Source: Meghimatium bilineatum (taxonomy: Eukaryota > Mollusca > Gastropoda > Stylommatophora > Philomycidae). Taken from it: DNA of 64,000 bases. The position numbers and the translations under genes are program-made. The notes beneath the pieces are model-generated. The model ran no database searches. It worked only from the letters and a program-made list of their open reading frames with translations, and was not told the DNA's origin. Positions 11,131 through 22,423 of the stretch are shown in pieces. How positions within the stretch are numbered: position 1 is the stretch's first letter; the number at the start of each line of letters is the position of its first letter. The stretch is taken from the NCBI GenBank assembly GCA_034231615.1, contig CM067302.1, positions 6,883,501 through 6,947,500 of the forward strand. The letters run 5' to 3'.

Positions 11131-11235
11131 TCCAGATTGACAGCTCGACATGTGTACACGCCAGCATCACTTTCAACAACATCTGTGATAACTAAGGTTC
11201 CCGCTCCAATTACTTGAACACGTGTGCTATTCTTC
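11093..11235 (-). CDS. DCC/NEO1: Exon: second half of Ig domain 3, netrin receptor
   Basis: 143 bp, phase 2 to 1. The acceptor chosen is GTTAATAG at 11237-11236 because it keeps the frame from the previous exon's phase-2 end; an AG at 11259-11258 would shift the frame into a stop. Encodes KNSTRVQVIGAGTLVITDVV, F-strand cysteine in AGVYTCRAVN, then DADAALMVL. The donor is CTAG|GTGAGA. That donor and the last exon bases are repeated twice more downstream in a 42-bp tandem repeat. Confidence 0.85.
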
Positions 11236-11343
11236 CTATTAACAGCATAATGCAATCCTTGTGTAATTCATCATTTATATTTGCCACATATCAAGAAATA
11301 TATGAAAGTATAGTAGAAACAAAGAGCTTCTAACAACACTTAA

Positions 11344-12209
11344 CTCATTCCAACCGGTGAGACTTATACAAGTCAGTAAACCTAATGTCTTCTGGCCGAA
11401 AAGACTCCTATAAGTCATACGCCAATGACATTCATGTTGTTTTTTTCGGTATTTATATCAACATAAGAATGTTTCCAATTGAAAGTGTAATATGTCCACA
11501 TTACTTCTTGCATGATTTTTATGTGTATTGATATCAATTTTGTTAAGTTATATTGATACGTTTTGATAATGGGGGTATGTGACGTCATTTTTCCATATAT
11601 GTTTTATATATTTTTCTCCAAATTTACTTTTTTTCGTAAAATAATAACTATTTTATTTACTTTGGTCTCATTTATTATGAAATCCAACCTGGCAAATGCT
11701 TCTAGCATCATGTTTGCAAATTTATGACATTTTGTAAAAAAAATTTAGCCATATCTTCATTTGAGTTTCGTGTAAAGTTAAGTCTACTGTTTTTGATAGA
11801 TGTCGAAATTCTTTCTAAATAATAAATTTTTGACGCACTATGCATATATATTATACATTATTGTGTTCGTAATTGGATTATCTAACAGAAATGATACAGT
11901 TTGAGTGGAATTTATTGATTCAAAAATGCGGTAGGGTCAAATATCATATCTAAAATAATAATTATGTGTCATTTACATATTTTCTTTTCTGTCTAAAATA
12001 ATTTTTATATATTAACCACATTTTTTTTTCAAAATGATCTTGTGATAATGACATTATCTGTCCATTTCTGTTTCGAAATATATATATTACATTATAGTGT
12101 AAATATATTTAGAAGTACTATTTCTTGTTTCCGTGATGCATGTGCACACACAAAAATCGAACAAAATTTAATTACGTTTAAATGCTAAAAATATTCCGGC
12201 CAGAAGCAG
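11344..12209. mobile_element. Second TTAA-flanked piggyBac-like MITE
   Basis: 866 bp bordered by TTAA at 11340-11343 and 12210-12213. The left end CTCATTCCAACCGGTGAGAC and the right end (reverse complement CTGCTTCTGGCCGGAATATT) share CT..TTC...CCGG as a degenerate terminal repeat. The interior is AT-rich and non-coding. It sits directly against a LINE H fragment. Confidence 0.65.
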
Positions 12210-12213
12210 TTAA

Positions 12214-12480
12214 TATAAAGAAAGAATTATTAAAGGAAATAAAGATCAAGCAAATGAAATATTTTGGACATATTAAAAGACATGACACCTTGTTGAAGAC
12301 CTTAATTGAGGTAACCTTTAAGCGAGCAAGAGGTAGACAGAGATACAAGTTGGAGAGAAACATCACAAGATGGACAGGTTATAGTCTAGCAGAGTGCATC
12401 ACCAAAACAAGAGACAGGGGATGTTGGTGGCCTGTTGCAGCCACACTTGGTTGTGGAGGCAGCACTTGAAGACGATTATT
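12214..12480 (+). mobile_element. LINE family H, C-terminal fragment
   Basis: KELLKEIKIKQMKYFGHIKR, then RARGRQR and TRDRGCWWPVAATLG: the end of an APE-type LINE ORF. A shorter copy is at 24440-24525. Confidence 0.8.
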
Positions 12481-12556
12481 ACTGTTTTGTTGTTGTTAAT
12501 AGCTATTATTATACCTGTCTTTTTTTGTATTAATACCTATCATTATTCATAAATCA

Positions 12557-14915
12557 ATGATCATCCCATGGAAGCGTAAAACAATCCTCAATTTCACAGA
12601 CTTAGTATGGCAGAAGACAGATGAGAATAAGAGTGCAGCACTGCTGGCTCATTATAAGGCACAAATTGGTCAGAGGAACTTAGGGAATTACAATGAAATC
12701 ATGAAAACAGTCACAGACATGTGCAATAAACAAGTTATGGAAAGTCATAATACAATTACTCTTGTTTGTTTGTTTTTCGTTCGCTCCATTGTAACCATCA
12801 CGGATATCCGTGCGATTTCCGCCGGGAGCGTGATTACGTTGTGCCACCGTTATGCGCCTTGTAGGCCTAGCACATCCGATTTCGGCATGCCACAATTACT
12901 CATGAATATATTACAGCCGCACTGAAAAAGTTCAAGAAACTCAGCTACAGGACCTGACGGCATTATGTAGGAGGATCTCAGAGGCAGGTCAGACGAGGAA
13001 TAAGAAGCTGGCAATTTTGTTCAACGCCAAGAGTCTAGCGAATGGCACAGTAGGAGACTGGTTGCATAGTTACTTAATCCCACTACAAGCGTCACGCAAA
13101 GGTACAGGGTTTTTGGCTCATAACCATGCAGAATATGATCAGTTCTTTTGTTAGAAAGGATTGTTGCATGAAATTGTCCTTACATCTAGAGAGGAATAAC
13201 AGATTACCCTCAACGTTGGGAGGCTATCATCCAGATAAGCAGACTAGGCACAATGTTGCTGTATTCGCGTAAGATGTGTTTGAAAGTTGTGCCGCACGAA
13301 TGGAGACATGCTGGAAGTTGGTCTTTAGCACCAACAGTCATAAGCCCGGAACCACCACAAGGGTCACCTCTGCCCCCAGTATTCTTTAATGTGTATGCAG
13401 TTAAAATTACAATCTATCAGATTGTAGAACTGGAAAGAACATTGTCCTATGCTGATGACATCTTGGTATATAGGCAGGGCAGAGATAGATAAACGATCTC
13501 CAGAAATTTGCAGAAGGAACTTGATCGTATAGTGGAGTGTTGCAGTAATTCTGGAGCTTTTGTTAATCAATCAAAATCATCAATAACATGGTTTTCCCTG
13601 AATAATCACATAGTAAACAAGATAATGCCCTCGGTTACTTTGAGAGGGGATGTCCTCAAGAGAACCAACACAATGAAGTACTTGGGGATTATGTTGGACT
13701 GAAGTCTGAGTTTCAAAGATCATCCACATCATTGTAAAGGCTCATAAAGGTCTTGTGGCGATGAAAGTTATGGCTGCTGCTCAGCGTGAACAGAGGCTGC
13801 TATTTCTGCTGTATCAGGGATTGGTGGTGGTGGATACAGTCTCGAACAGAAAGATTGGATAGAATAAAGAATTAGGCAATGCCGAATCATTTTAGGGTGT
13901 ACAAGAGATATGTCAATAAGCAACTGCAGAGAAAAGAATACAACTGTGCAGGACAACCTACAAATCACAGCTGATAAAGAGCACCCTCTACAACCTGAAA
14001 TTCTCAAAGTGAAAGGCAGTCGACTTAAGAGAGGAAAGCCATGGATGGGGCGCGTAGATGATATTATACAGAGTGTGCGCAGATTGGAGAATGTGCTACC
14101 TGGTGTGGAATGGAGTCAGCCACCCTTAGAGTGTCCAACAGCCTTCTAAGTAATAATAACACTCAATAGAGAATGCAGGGAATGATGTCTGACAGTGGTG
14201 GAGTTGGGGGTGCAGCGTCTGATCTGTGAGAATTCCAGGGAAAGTGATATCATTATATATAAAGATGGGTTGGTTGTGAGGCACATCAGGTTGTGATACT
14301 GGGCCTTCACGGCCCAAAGGTGACGGAAAAACATCAGAGAGGAATGTGGTGCATTCACTCAAACAACAAGCAGCATGAGAATGGAGAATTTAGCAGTAAC
14401 CAAAGCTTTGAAATGGGTGTTCTCACAGACTGCAATACATGCCGGTATACTCAGTGACTCGATATGCATGATTGTGAAAGTACAGGCCGGGTACACTAGG
14501 GAACAGCCGCTTGATGCAGAGAAAAATAATGTGTACGTAAAGTAACTTTTATTTTTTTGTCGCAGCATGCGAGAGAAATGAGAGAGCAGATAGGTTGACT
14601 GCACACACGGCTAATACAACTGTTGGCGGAGCGATGGGCAGACATTTTGAACGCCCTACAGGAAAACGCACAAACAAATGACTGCATATGTGAATATGAT
14701 TCTTGTTACATGACTAGAATAAGAGAGCTTGATTTGAAATGTGGTGTCATTAGAAAGTTAGTTTCATGGGCGAGAAAGAATGATGGTCAATCAACGACAT
14801 GCTGGAACCATCAGTCAACGTGTAAAGGCGTATACACTCAAGGAGAGTTCTGAGCACCTATGGACTTGTCCGGAGTGCAGTGACGATAATCCAATGGCTA
14901 ACTAACTAACTTACT
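12557..14915 (+). mobile_element. LINE family F, RT and RNase H copy, decayed
   Basis: About 2.3 kb of one degenerate copy with many stops and shifts. In order: EN-RT linker (12557-12750), RT finger GPDGIM (about 12950), catalytic LSYADDILVY (about 13445), thumb with MKYLGIMLD (about 13675), linker SRLKRGKPWMGR (about 14015), RNase H remnants (IIYKDGLVV about 14255; RMENLAVTKALKW about 14375), and C-terminal region ending in LWTCPECSDDN (about 14870). The endonuclease is missing. Probably Jockey/I-like, as the RNase H follows the RT. A composite-retroposon piece is inserted at 12762-12891. Confidence 0.85.
12762..12891 (-). mobile_element. Composite retroposon E, 5'-truncated copy
   Basis: The last 130 bp of the element of 16106-17334, inverted, with a (TTTG)n start that is the complement of its AAAC tail. 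Flanked by the perfect 10-bp duplication ACAATTACTC (12752-12761, 12892-12901). Inserted into LINE F. Confidence 0.92.
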
Positions 14916-14974
14916 AACTATTACTCTGTGTTTTTTGTTAATACCTATTATTACAAAAAACAGACTGTACTCAC

Positions 14975-15137
14975 CCTAGAACAATTGTGCTTCCATCTTT
15001 CAGCCAGGAGATGATAGATGGTCTGCCTTCACTATCTCTTCCAAAGGCTACACAATGTAGGAAAATGGTTTGCCCTTTCACAACTCTCTCGTTACGTGGC
15101 GTCATAATGAACTTAAGTACACCTCGAAGTTTTGCAT
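14975..15137 (-). CDS. DCC/NEO1: Exon: first half of Ig domain 3, netrin receptor
   Basis: 163 bp, phase 1 to 2, acceptor TCATTTCAG, strong donor TAGG|GTGAGT. Encodes DAKLRGVLKFIMTPRNERVV, cysteine in IFLHCVAFGRD, tryptophan in IISWLKDGS. It aligns with the DCC Ig3 opening (D..L...L.F...P.N.V...G....L.C). The phase-2 end decides which acceptor the next exon uses. The decayed 3' end of a LINE (family F) stops about 60 bp downstream of the donor. Confidence 0.87.
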
Positions 15138-15419
15138 CTGAAATGATCCAATCACAACAACTACACAACCTGAATTTTCATAAATTGCAGCAATTATCAG
15201 AGAAGGAGAAACAAAGCTGTAATACTGCATGTTTCCCATTAGGGAGTTGCAGGGAGGCTTGTGTGATACAGACTGCATAACCTTGATGTCGCCACATCTT
15301 GTACTTGTTGAGTGTTTTAATTTACCCTCATACAGAAAAATAACCCAGCCCTTACATGGTTGTGACCAATGCTCTTACATCTCACTATGCACCACACCTG
15401 ATGTTTTCAATTTTATATT

Positions 15420-16090
15420 AATTATTTTAGTGTCCACGATTCACAACCATAAAATGCAACTGGAAATATATTTGCTCTAATCAGATTAGTGTCCATGATT
15501 CACAACCATAAAAGGCTACTGGAAATATACTTGCTCTAAATTGGCAGCATATCCTATTCAGGACGTAGCCATTACCTAGCTGTAGTGATTTTCTTGATAA
15601 TTTAAATATGTTCAGTAGTTTATCATTGCTTTCTAAAGAATTTCCTGCAGCGATATTCGAACCTGGTACCTTGGCCGCCACAGATGCACACTGTACCATG
15701 CCACCATAGAGCCAGATTACGAGCTCTAATGAAATGTAATTTAGTCTTACAGCTTATGTTTTATTAAGTGTCCATGATTTACAACCATAAAATGCTACTG
15801 AAATATATTTGTTCTATTCAGATGTAATTTAGTCTTACAGTTTATATTTTGTCAAAGATTTTTCATTTGTGCAGGTTTTTAATGTCGCTATTACAATTTT
15901 TTCTGATTATTTCTGTAGTACAATCCCCTGAACTGTTTATCTCTGCGCCGAAATATTCATAACTAATAAATTATTTTTAGCCGCAGTTTTTCTACCATCA
16001 TCTGGAGAGAATGTCTCACAATATCAACTGAGATAGTTCCTCTTTCACCCTGCAGGCAGTGTGTCACATGATCATACCGAATGTCTCTCT
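15420..16090 (-). mobile_element. LINE family J fragments
   Basis: Three minus-strand pieces carry IFPVAFYGCESWTL (15428-15480, 15485-15540, 15765-15815). Upstream at 15860-15960 is EYFGAEINSSGDCTTEI, matching the thumb of LINE ORFs (YLG..I...G.CT.EI). The family's palm and endonuclease are absent. A SINE lies within. Confidence 0.75.
15541..15724 (-). mobile_element. tRNA-derived SINE, family S1
   Basis: On the minus strand, the head has GGTGGCATGGTACAGTGTGC and a good B box, GGTTCGAATATC, followed by the body GAAAGCAATGATAAACTACT and GGCTACGTCCTGAAT. The flanks share GCTCTAA, a possible short target duplication. Inserted in LINE J. Confidence 0.8.
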
Positions 16091-16105
16091 TTTTAAACAG
16101 ATCCA

Positions 16106-17334
16106 GGGGTGCAAAGGGAACGCATTGCTCTAGGCGGGCCCAGGGTTAGCAGATAACCAAGATCCAAATGTACCTCCACGCGGTGCACCCTGGAAACAGA
16201 AATACAGCAGCTCGAGCTGATTCTGGCCAAATCATTTGGGGATCGTGTCCGAGAATGTGGAGGTAGCAGATGGAAAGAGATTTGACTGCACAAGAGACAG
16301 ACAATATCTCCGACACCACCAGCATCACCACATATAGCGACACTGTCGACATACAGTGAAGCAAGTCAGTCCAGTCCGAACATTGGAGGGGCGGCCAATG
16401 AAAAATGCACGTAAAGGTAGATGCATGGCGAGAGACAAATAGATTTCATACCGAGTACAATGAAACAATGAAAGGGCAGAACAGCGCTAGAGGGCAGCGC
16501 GAACTGCAAATAGAAAGTGAAAAGTCCCTAGGACAGGGGAACTACAAGCTCCGTCAGCTCGAGGCGAGCTTCTAGTTACCTGTGTTCCTTACAGGCAGAG
16601 ACCCAGACCCATCCATTGGCGTTTGGTAAAGCAAGAAGACCTAACCCAACTCTTATGTCGAGCCTTCCTAAACCGGAAATATGCTCGCGAAGAGAAAGGG
16701 TTCTGTACCCGATGGGCTTAGGCAAGAAAGGGACAACGATGGTAGTCCTGGCCCAACTCTACTGTCAAGGTTTCCTACACCGGAAATACACTTGAAGAGA
16801 GAAAGGGTTCAGTACCTGATGGGCTCGGGCGCTATTGGGACAAGGACGCTCAGCTCGAGAACGCCTTGCTCTCAAATGCGTGGTGTGAGACTCGAACTTG
16901 GACAAGGGGTACACGATGTCGGTGAACGACACCTCGGCTAAGAGGGCGAAAGAGCCAGGGTCCAACTCCTCTGTTGAGTTCTTCCCCTTAAGGAACCAGG
17001 CTCACGGATGAGAAACGGTCCAGTACCCAATGGGCACAGGCACAGCACGTCCAATTACACGAGGCAAGTTCATAGACAGTGGAACACCTCGTGCGAGTCA
17101 GACGAGAGCAAAAATCGTCCGGGCGAAGAGTCGCCACTTCGCGTGCCTGGAGACAGATATAGAGGCTGTTACAGGCTAAGGGTAGCCCACCTGAATTGTC
17201 AAGGCATGCCGAAATCGGTTGTGCTAGGCCTACAAGGCGCATAACGGTGGCACAACGTAATCACGCTCCTGGCGGAAATCGCACGGATATCCATGATGGT
17301 TACAATGGAGCGAACGCAAAACAAACAAACAAAC
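16106..17334 (+). mobile_element. Composite non-coding retroposon E, copy 1
   Basis: 1,229 bp flanked by an 11-bp target duplication, AAACAGATCCA (16095-16105, 17335-17345). Starts GGGGTGCAAAGGGAACGC; a GC-rich 5' region; a central block of roughly 105-bp units, each with GAAATAC..TTG.AGAGAGAAA and GGGTTC.GTACC.GATGGGCT; a 3' region with CGGATATCC and GGAGCGAACGC; then an (AAAC)n tail. No frame is kept open between copies. The structure (domain, VNTR, tail, duplication) implies copying by a LINE enzyme. Confidence 0.85.
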
Positions 17335-17529
17335 AAACAGATCCATCCAAACGTCAACTGTTCAAGAACTGACTTATAATGTCACTCCATCAAACTCAAT
17401 GTCTAATGTCTATATAGAGATCATGATTACTCGACTCTACTACATATCCCTTCATCTATCTATCTATACATTCATTCCTCCTATCTGTCTATCTATTTCT
17501 ACCTCTCTTTCTATCCATCCAACCATGCT

Positions 17530-17770
17530 CTTTCAGCATTGACTATGGTGCATAGGGCAGAAACTAGGCTCTCCAGTTTGAGCATTGTGATGCTACTGTG
17601 TATACTTCTTGCGTGCTGTTGAGACACATAATCATACCATCTGATGGTTGTTCTGCAAGGAGTTTCTCTTGGCCTTTTCAGACAGTATCTTTAGATTTTA
17701 CATCTGAATAGAGTAAATATATTTCTAGTAGCATTTTATGGATGTGAATCATAGACACTAAAGCTCTTGG
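17530..17770. mobile_element. LINE G and LINE J scraps
   Basis: 17540-17575 (minus) matches the 3' end of LINE G (GCATAGGGCAGAAAC, compare 39585). 17705-17765 (plus) encodes NIFLVAFYGCES followed by a stop, the LINE J motif. Confidence 0.65.
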
Positions 17771-18011
17771 CCTTGTAAGGCTCTTTCTTTTGCCATCTAG
17801 TACCAATTTTCATTCATTCTAAGTACATGTCCGATACAAGTCTACCGTTTTCTTCTCATTGTTGAAGAAACTTATAGCTGGTGCCTTATTTGCTTGTTTG
17901 ACATGTTTTTTTTCCCACATGTCCTTCCCATAAAGTCTTCAATATGACAATCAATACAAGGTAACCTCCAATACATAAAGTCTTCATAGATTCCAGATTC
18001 TTGTCTGTTAA
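17771..18011. other. Intron sequence left of the palindrome
   Basis: No feature supported. Confidence 0.4.
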
Positions 18012-18689
18012 AGGTGAATGCAAATAAAGTAAATAGGTTACTATATCAATATAAAATAATAAAATATAGAAAATAACAATAAATAAAAGGAACAAACACA
18101 ACAGTCAACGTGTTGGTCTAATTGGGACCTTTAAAGACAACAAAAACAGTTAAGTACAAAAGACCATAACGAATATAAACAAAATGGATCTCTCCCACCA
18201 GGAAATCAACAAAAAGAAACACCAGATCCAGTGCAACACAATTCCAACAAGTGCACATCGATGCGTTCAACATGTCCAAACTATGAAATTCCCAAAGATG
18301 AAAGACGTAGAACCAAAGAAAAGCGGACAACAAACAGCACTGCCAAGAACGGGGAGGATGCAAGTGGGCAACGGGAGACAAAAGGGGAAATGACAAAGAC
18401 AATGCACGTAGGAGAGGGGGGGTGGTAGTGTGGAGGTGCACAAATAGACACAGGTAACACAGAAATGTGCAAAGAAGAATAGCATTTGACAGCACAGGAT
18501 AGACAACAAAAATATACACACATCAAAACAAATTCACGAACCAAACATGCACACATTCTACCAGACAAACACAGATAACTATAAATATAAGCACATATAC
18601 ATACAAACAACCAGACATATACAAAAGTATATAGTGATTTCACAGTGCACATTGAAACATAGACACATACATGTACATAGGTACCTGCA

Positions 18690-18690
18690 C

Positions 18691-18746
<56 letters not shown>

Positions 18747-18790
18747 ATATATATATATAAATATATATATATATAAATACACATATATAC
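18690..18790. repeat. (TA)n microsatellite
   Basis: Long alternating TA tract with occasional AATA breaks, at the left side of the palindrome core; cruciform-prone. Confidence 0.9.
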
Positions 18791-18913
18791 ATTTACATAC
18801 ATATATATATACACACACACATACATACACACACACACATATATATACACACACAAATGTGGATATATATACACACATAAATGAGCATAACAATATGTAT
18901 AAATGTGTGTGTA

Positions 18914-18946
<33 letters not shown>

Positions 18947-18975
<29 letters not shown>

Positions 18976-19112
18976 TGTATGTATGTATGTATGTATGTAT
19001 GTATGTATGTATGTATGTATGTATGTATGTATGTATGTATGTATGTATGTATGTATGTATGTATGTATGTATGTATGTATGTATGTATGTATGTATGTAT
19101 GTATGTATGTAT
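18947..19112. repeat. (TATG)n microsatellite, about 41 copies
   Basis: Uninterrupted ATGTATGT tetranucleotide run. It yields MYVC-repeat frames that are not proteins. Confidence 0.97.
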
Positions 19113-20029
19113 ATATATATATATATATATGTAAATGTATATATGTGTATTTGTGTGTATGTATATATATATATATATATGTATATGTTGTTGTGTGCAG
19201 GTACCTATGTACATGTATGTGTCTATGTTTCAATGTGCACTGTGAAATCACTATATACTTTTGTATATGTCTGGTTGTTTGTATGTATATGTGCTTATAT
19301 TTATAGTTATCTGTGTTTGTCTGGTAGAATGTGTGCATGTTTGGTTCGTGATTTTGTTTTGATGTGTGTATATTTTTGTTGTCTATCCTGTGCTGTCAAA
19401 TGCTATTCTTCTTTGCACATTTCTGCGTTCCCTGTGTCTATTTGTGCCCCCCCCCCGCTCCTACGTGCATTGTCTTTCTCTGCCCTTTTCCCTTTTGTCT
19501 CCCGTTGTCCACTTGCCCCCTTCCCCGTTCTTGGCAGTGCTGTTTAGTGTCCCCTTTTCTTTGGTTCTGCGTCTTTCATCTTTGGGAATTTCATAGTTTG
19601 GACATGTTGAACGCATCGATGTGCACTTGTTGGAATTGTGTTGCACTGGATCTGGTATGTCTTTTTGTTGATTTCCTGGTGGGAGAGATCCATTTTGTTT
19701 ATATTCGTTATGGTCTTTTGTACTTAACTGTTTTTGTTGTCTTTAAAGGTCCAAATTAGACCGACACGTTGACTGTTGTGTTTGTTCCTTTTATTTATTG
19801 TTATTTTCCATATTTTATTATTTTATATTGATATAGTAACCTATTTACTTTATTTGCATTCACCTCTATTTGTATGGTTGCTGCGGCATTTCCTTTTTGT
19901 CGGTCATCCTCCGATATTTGGGTTATTTATATCCATGTCTGTTAGTCTTATACTTTGCATCAATGACACAATAATTATCAATGAAACTATTTCCCCTTCT
20001 AGTCTGTAGGAAGTTCAACAGAAATAAGA

Positions 20030-20560
20030 TGCAGAATAGGACAGGCAAAAACAACATTCAGAAAAATGAAAAATATACTGTGTAATATGACCTTGTCATT
20101 AGAGGTGAGAAAGAGAGTTCTGCAGTGCTATATAACCCCTATACTAACATATGGGTGCGAGTCTTGGACAATAAACAAACTGGAAAGTGGGAGATTGGAG
20201 GCAACAGAGATGTGGTTCTACAGAAGAATGCTGAGAATACCATGGACTGCCAGAAAAACTAATGTAGAGGTATTAAAAGAGTTAAATGCGAAACGGACCT
20301 CAATCAACAATATAAGAAAAAGGCAATCTCCTTTTTTTGGCCACTTCATGAGACAGGCAGGTTTAGAGAACATAATCACAACAGGCAAGATTGAAGTCAC
20401 CAGAGACAGAGGGCGACAACGTGAGAAAATATTAGACAGTTTGACAACCTGGCACTGCAAAGAAACAACAACGACTTTGATACATAATACTGTGGACAGA
20501 GAGCTGTGGAGAGCCATGACCGCCTACACCACCCGGCATGGCACCTGATGATGATGAGTC
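20030..20560 (+). mobile_element. LINE family D, C-terminal fragment
   Basis: PILTYGCESWTINKLESG, FYRRMLRIPWTARKTN, GKIEVTRDRGRQREK, ending RHGT and a stop at about 20548: the thumb and C-terminal region of an APE-type LINE ORF. The minus copy at 62386-62700 is nearly identical in protein. An intact 160-codon frame remains. Confidence 0.88.
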
Positions 20561-21546
20561 TGTAGGAACTTAATCAACAAACACGTCACAAATATGATTC
20601 AGAAGGCTAAAAGAGTGGTCAGTGTTATCAAGGTTATGTGACCTTCGACATGCAGCAATTGGTACTCTTCTGCTTCTGCAAGTGATGGTGCTATCTGTCA
20701 TAGAATATGGCCTCGGCCTACTAACTTTGTCACAGACACAAGTCGATAGATTGGAAAAAGTCCAAAATGAGGCAATGAGAGCGGTACTGGGGTGTACCAG
20801 AGATACACCCATCTCTGCTATGAGATTTTTGCTTGATCTCCCCAGCATTAGAGTGCGACATCAGGTAGCACAAGTTAGGTCATACCGTAAAGTGACAAAA
20901 TACAACCACCCCCCATTACACCAACGTCTAGATGAGTCAAAACGAATCAAGCGTGGCAGATCATGGATGGCAGAAGCTGAAGACACACTGCAAAGAGTAT
21001 GTGAATTCGAAGAAATAGGAAAGGGCAGTGAATGGGTGAAGGTAGACACTGAGAAGAAATCACTGACTAAAGTTATAATACAACTAGATAAAGCGTACAA
21101 ACTCGCCCGACTACACTTGAAACTACAAGACATAATTATATACACAGATGACTCCATTAACAGAAACTCAAATAAAAGTGGTTGGGGTTTTGTTGCCTAC
21201 AGAAATGGGTCGAATTTGGTTAAGAAATCTTCAGCATATTCTACTGTCACATTGAGCATGAGGATGGAGATAGAGGGAGTTACAGCAGCTCTTAATTGGT
21301 TGATAACTGATACATCAACACACGCGGTAATACTCACAGACTTTCAAAGCATGTTGCGCAAGATAGAAAAGTTCATACTAAGAAAAGAATGGTGGGACTT
21401 ATTGAACAACTCAGTTGTCCAGAGCATTACATGGATATACTGCCCTGGTCATGCTGGGGTCAGAGGAAACAAGATAGCCAACTTATTGGCAGGCAATGCG
21501 GTGATAGATGGCACATTGCTGAGAAGAGAAAGTAGACTTAATGAAT

Positions 21547-22423
21547 TTGTTATTGTCTATTGTCTTTCCCCAGGTGGTTTGTGATCCACTCTTGCCGTTA
21601 AGCGTAGGGGTGATTGGAGCTTGAGTTTGCATTCTAAAGCCAGATGTGTGGCCTCGGCTGTGATATAACCGTGTCTGCTCAGGATGTTCCTGACGTTTTC
21701 TATCCATCTTTTCCGTGGTCTTCCTCTGGCTTTGTACCCTGATCTCATTTGGTTATATGCTTGTACGGGCAAATTTTCGTGATAAATTCTAATAATGTAG
21801 CAAAACCACTTGATCTGTTCACTCTCTATGTAATCTGTACAAGATATTATACCTATTCTTTCCCTGATATATTCATTTCGCAATCTATCAAGCCTGGTGA
21901 CCCCGGCACCTTTCCTCAAGCATTTTATCTCACATGTCACTATCTTTCTGTAATGTGAAGATGAGAGAGAGAACAGGTTTGGCACTGGTAACACAGTGTT
22001 GGTAGAAATATGCTGTAGATCATTTGTCTCTTAACTTCCATCTCGATCTTTGGATGAAGAAGTAGTGGTGACAGTTGGTATGTTACTGCATTTGCCTTTT
22101 GACATCTCATCTCTATTTCTCTATCGAGGCTTCCATTTTCTGTAAAAATACTACCGAGATATTTGAACTCTGTTACTTGTTTTACTCCTATATTGTCTAT
22201 CTGTATGTTTCCTATATTGTCTATCTGTATGTTTCCTATATTGTCTATCTGTATGTTTCCTATATTGTCTATCTGTATGTTTCCTATATTGTCTATCTGT
22301 ATGTTTCCTATATTGTCTATCTGTATGTTTCCTATATTGTCTATCTGTATGTTTCCTATATTGTCTATCTGTATGTTTAGTGGATTTTGTGTTCTGCATA
22401 TTTTCATAGTTTACGTCTTTACG
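21547..22423 (-). mobile_element. LINE family C, inserted into LINE F
   Basis: Flanked by the 8-bp TAATGAAT (21539-21546, 22424-22431). Encodes VTEFKYLGSIFTENGSLDRE, LLLHPKIEMEVKRQMIYSI, FLPTLCYQCQ, then, after a frameshift, KARGRPRKRWIENVRN and the terminal ARVDHKPPGERQ. 5'-truncated. Contains an in-frame 24-bp repeat expansion. Confidence 0.9.
22187..22377. repeat. 24-bp tandem repeat inside a LINE ORF, eight copies
   Basis: The unit CCTATATTGTCTATCTGTAT plus GTTT is nearly perfect. On the minus strand it encodes repeated IQIDNIGN without breaking the LINE C frame, just upstream of KYLGS. Confidence 0.95.

Larger units (their letters stand above)
18012..19866. repeat. 1.85-kb inverted repeat with an AT/TATG core
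   Basis: The left arm (about 18012-18690) and right arm (about 19190-19866) are reverse complements over about 680 bp, at roughly 95% by eye, with small indels such as the C-run at 19447. The outer ends read GGTGAATGCAAATAAAG on both strands. The core is (TA)n, (CA)n and (TATG)n. No target duplication is seen at the borders. Long open frames across it come from the microsatellite. Confidence 0.92.

Noticed and set aside
11236-11257. Alternative acceptor for the Ig3b exon at 11259-11258 (CACAAG)
   Set aside because: The preceding exon ends in phase 2; this acceptor would shift the frame and meet a stop, while the one at 11237-11236 keeps it and gives a normal Ig3 length.
18547-19547. Long overlapping frames with MYVC and YIYIYI repeats
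   Set aside because: They are translations of (TATG)n and (TA)n microsatellites on both strands.
20622-21584. A host RNase H1-like gene
   Set aside because: RNase H follows a LINE RT thumb and linker, has several decayed relatives in the window and is split by another LINE.
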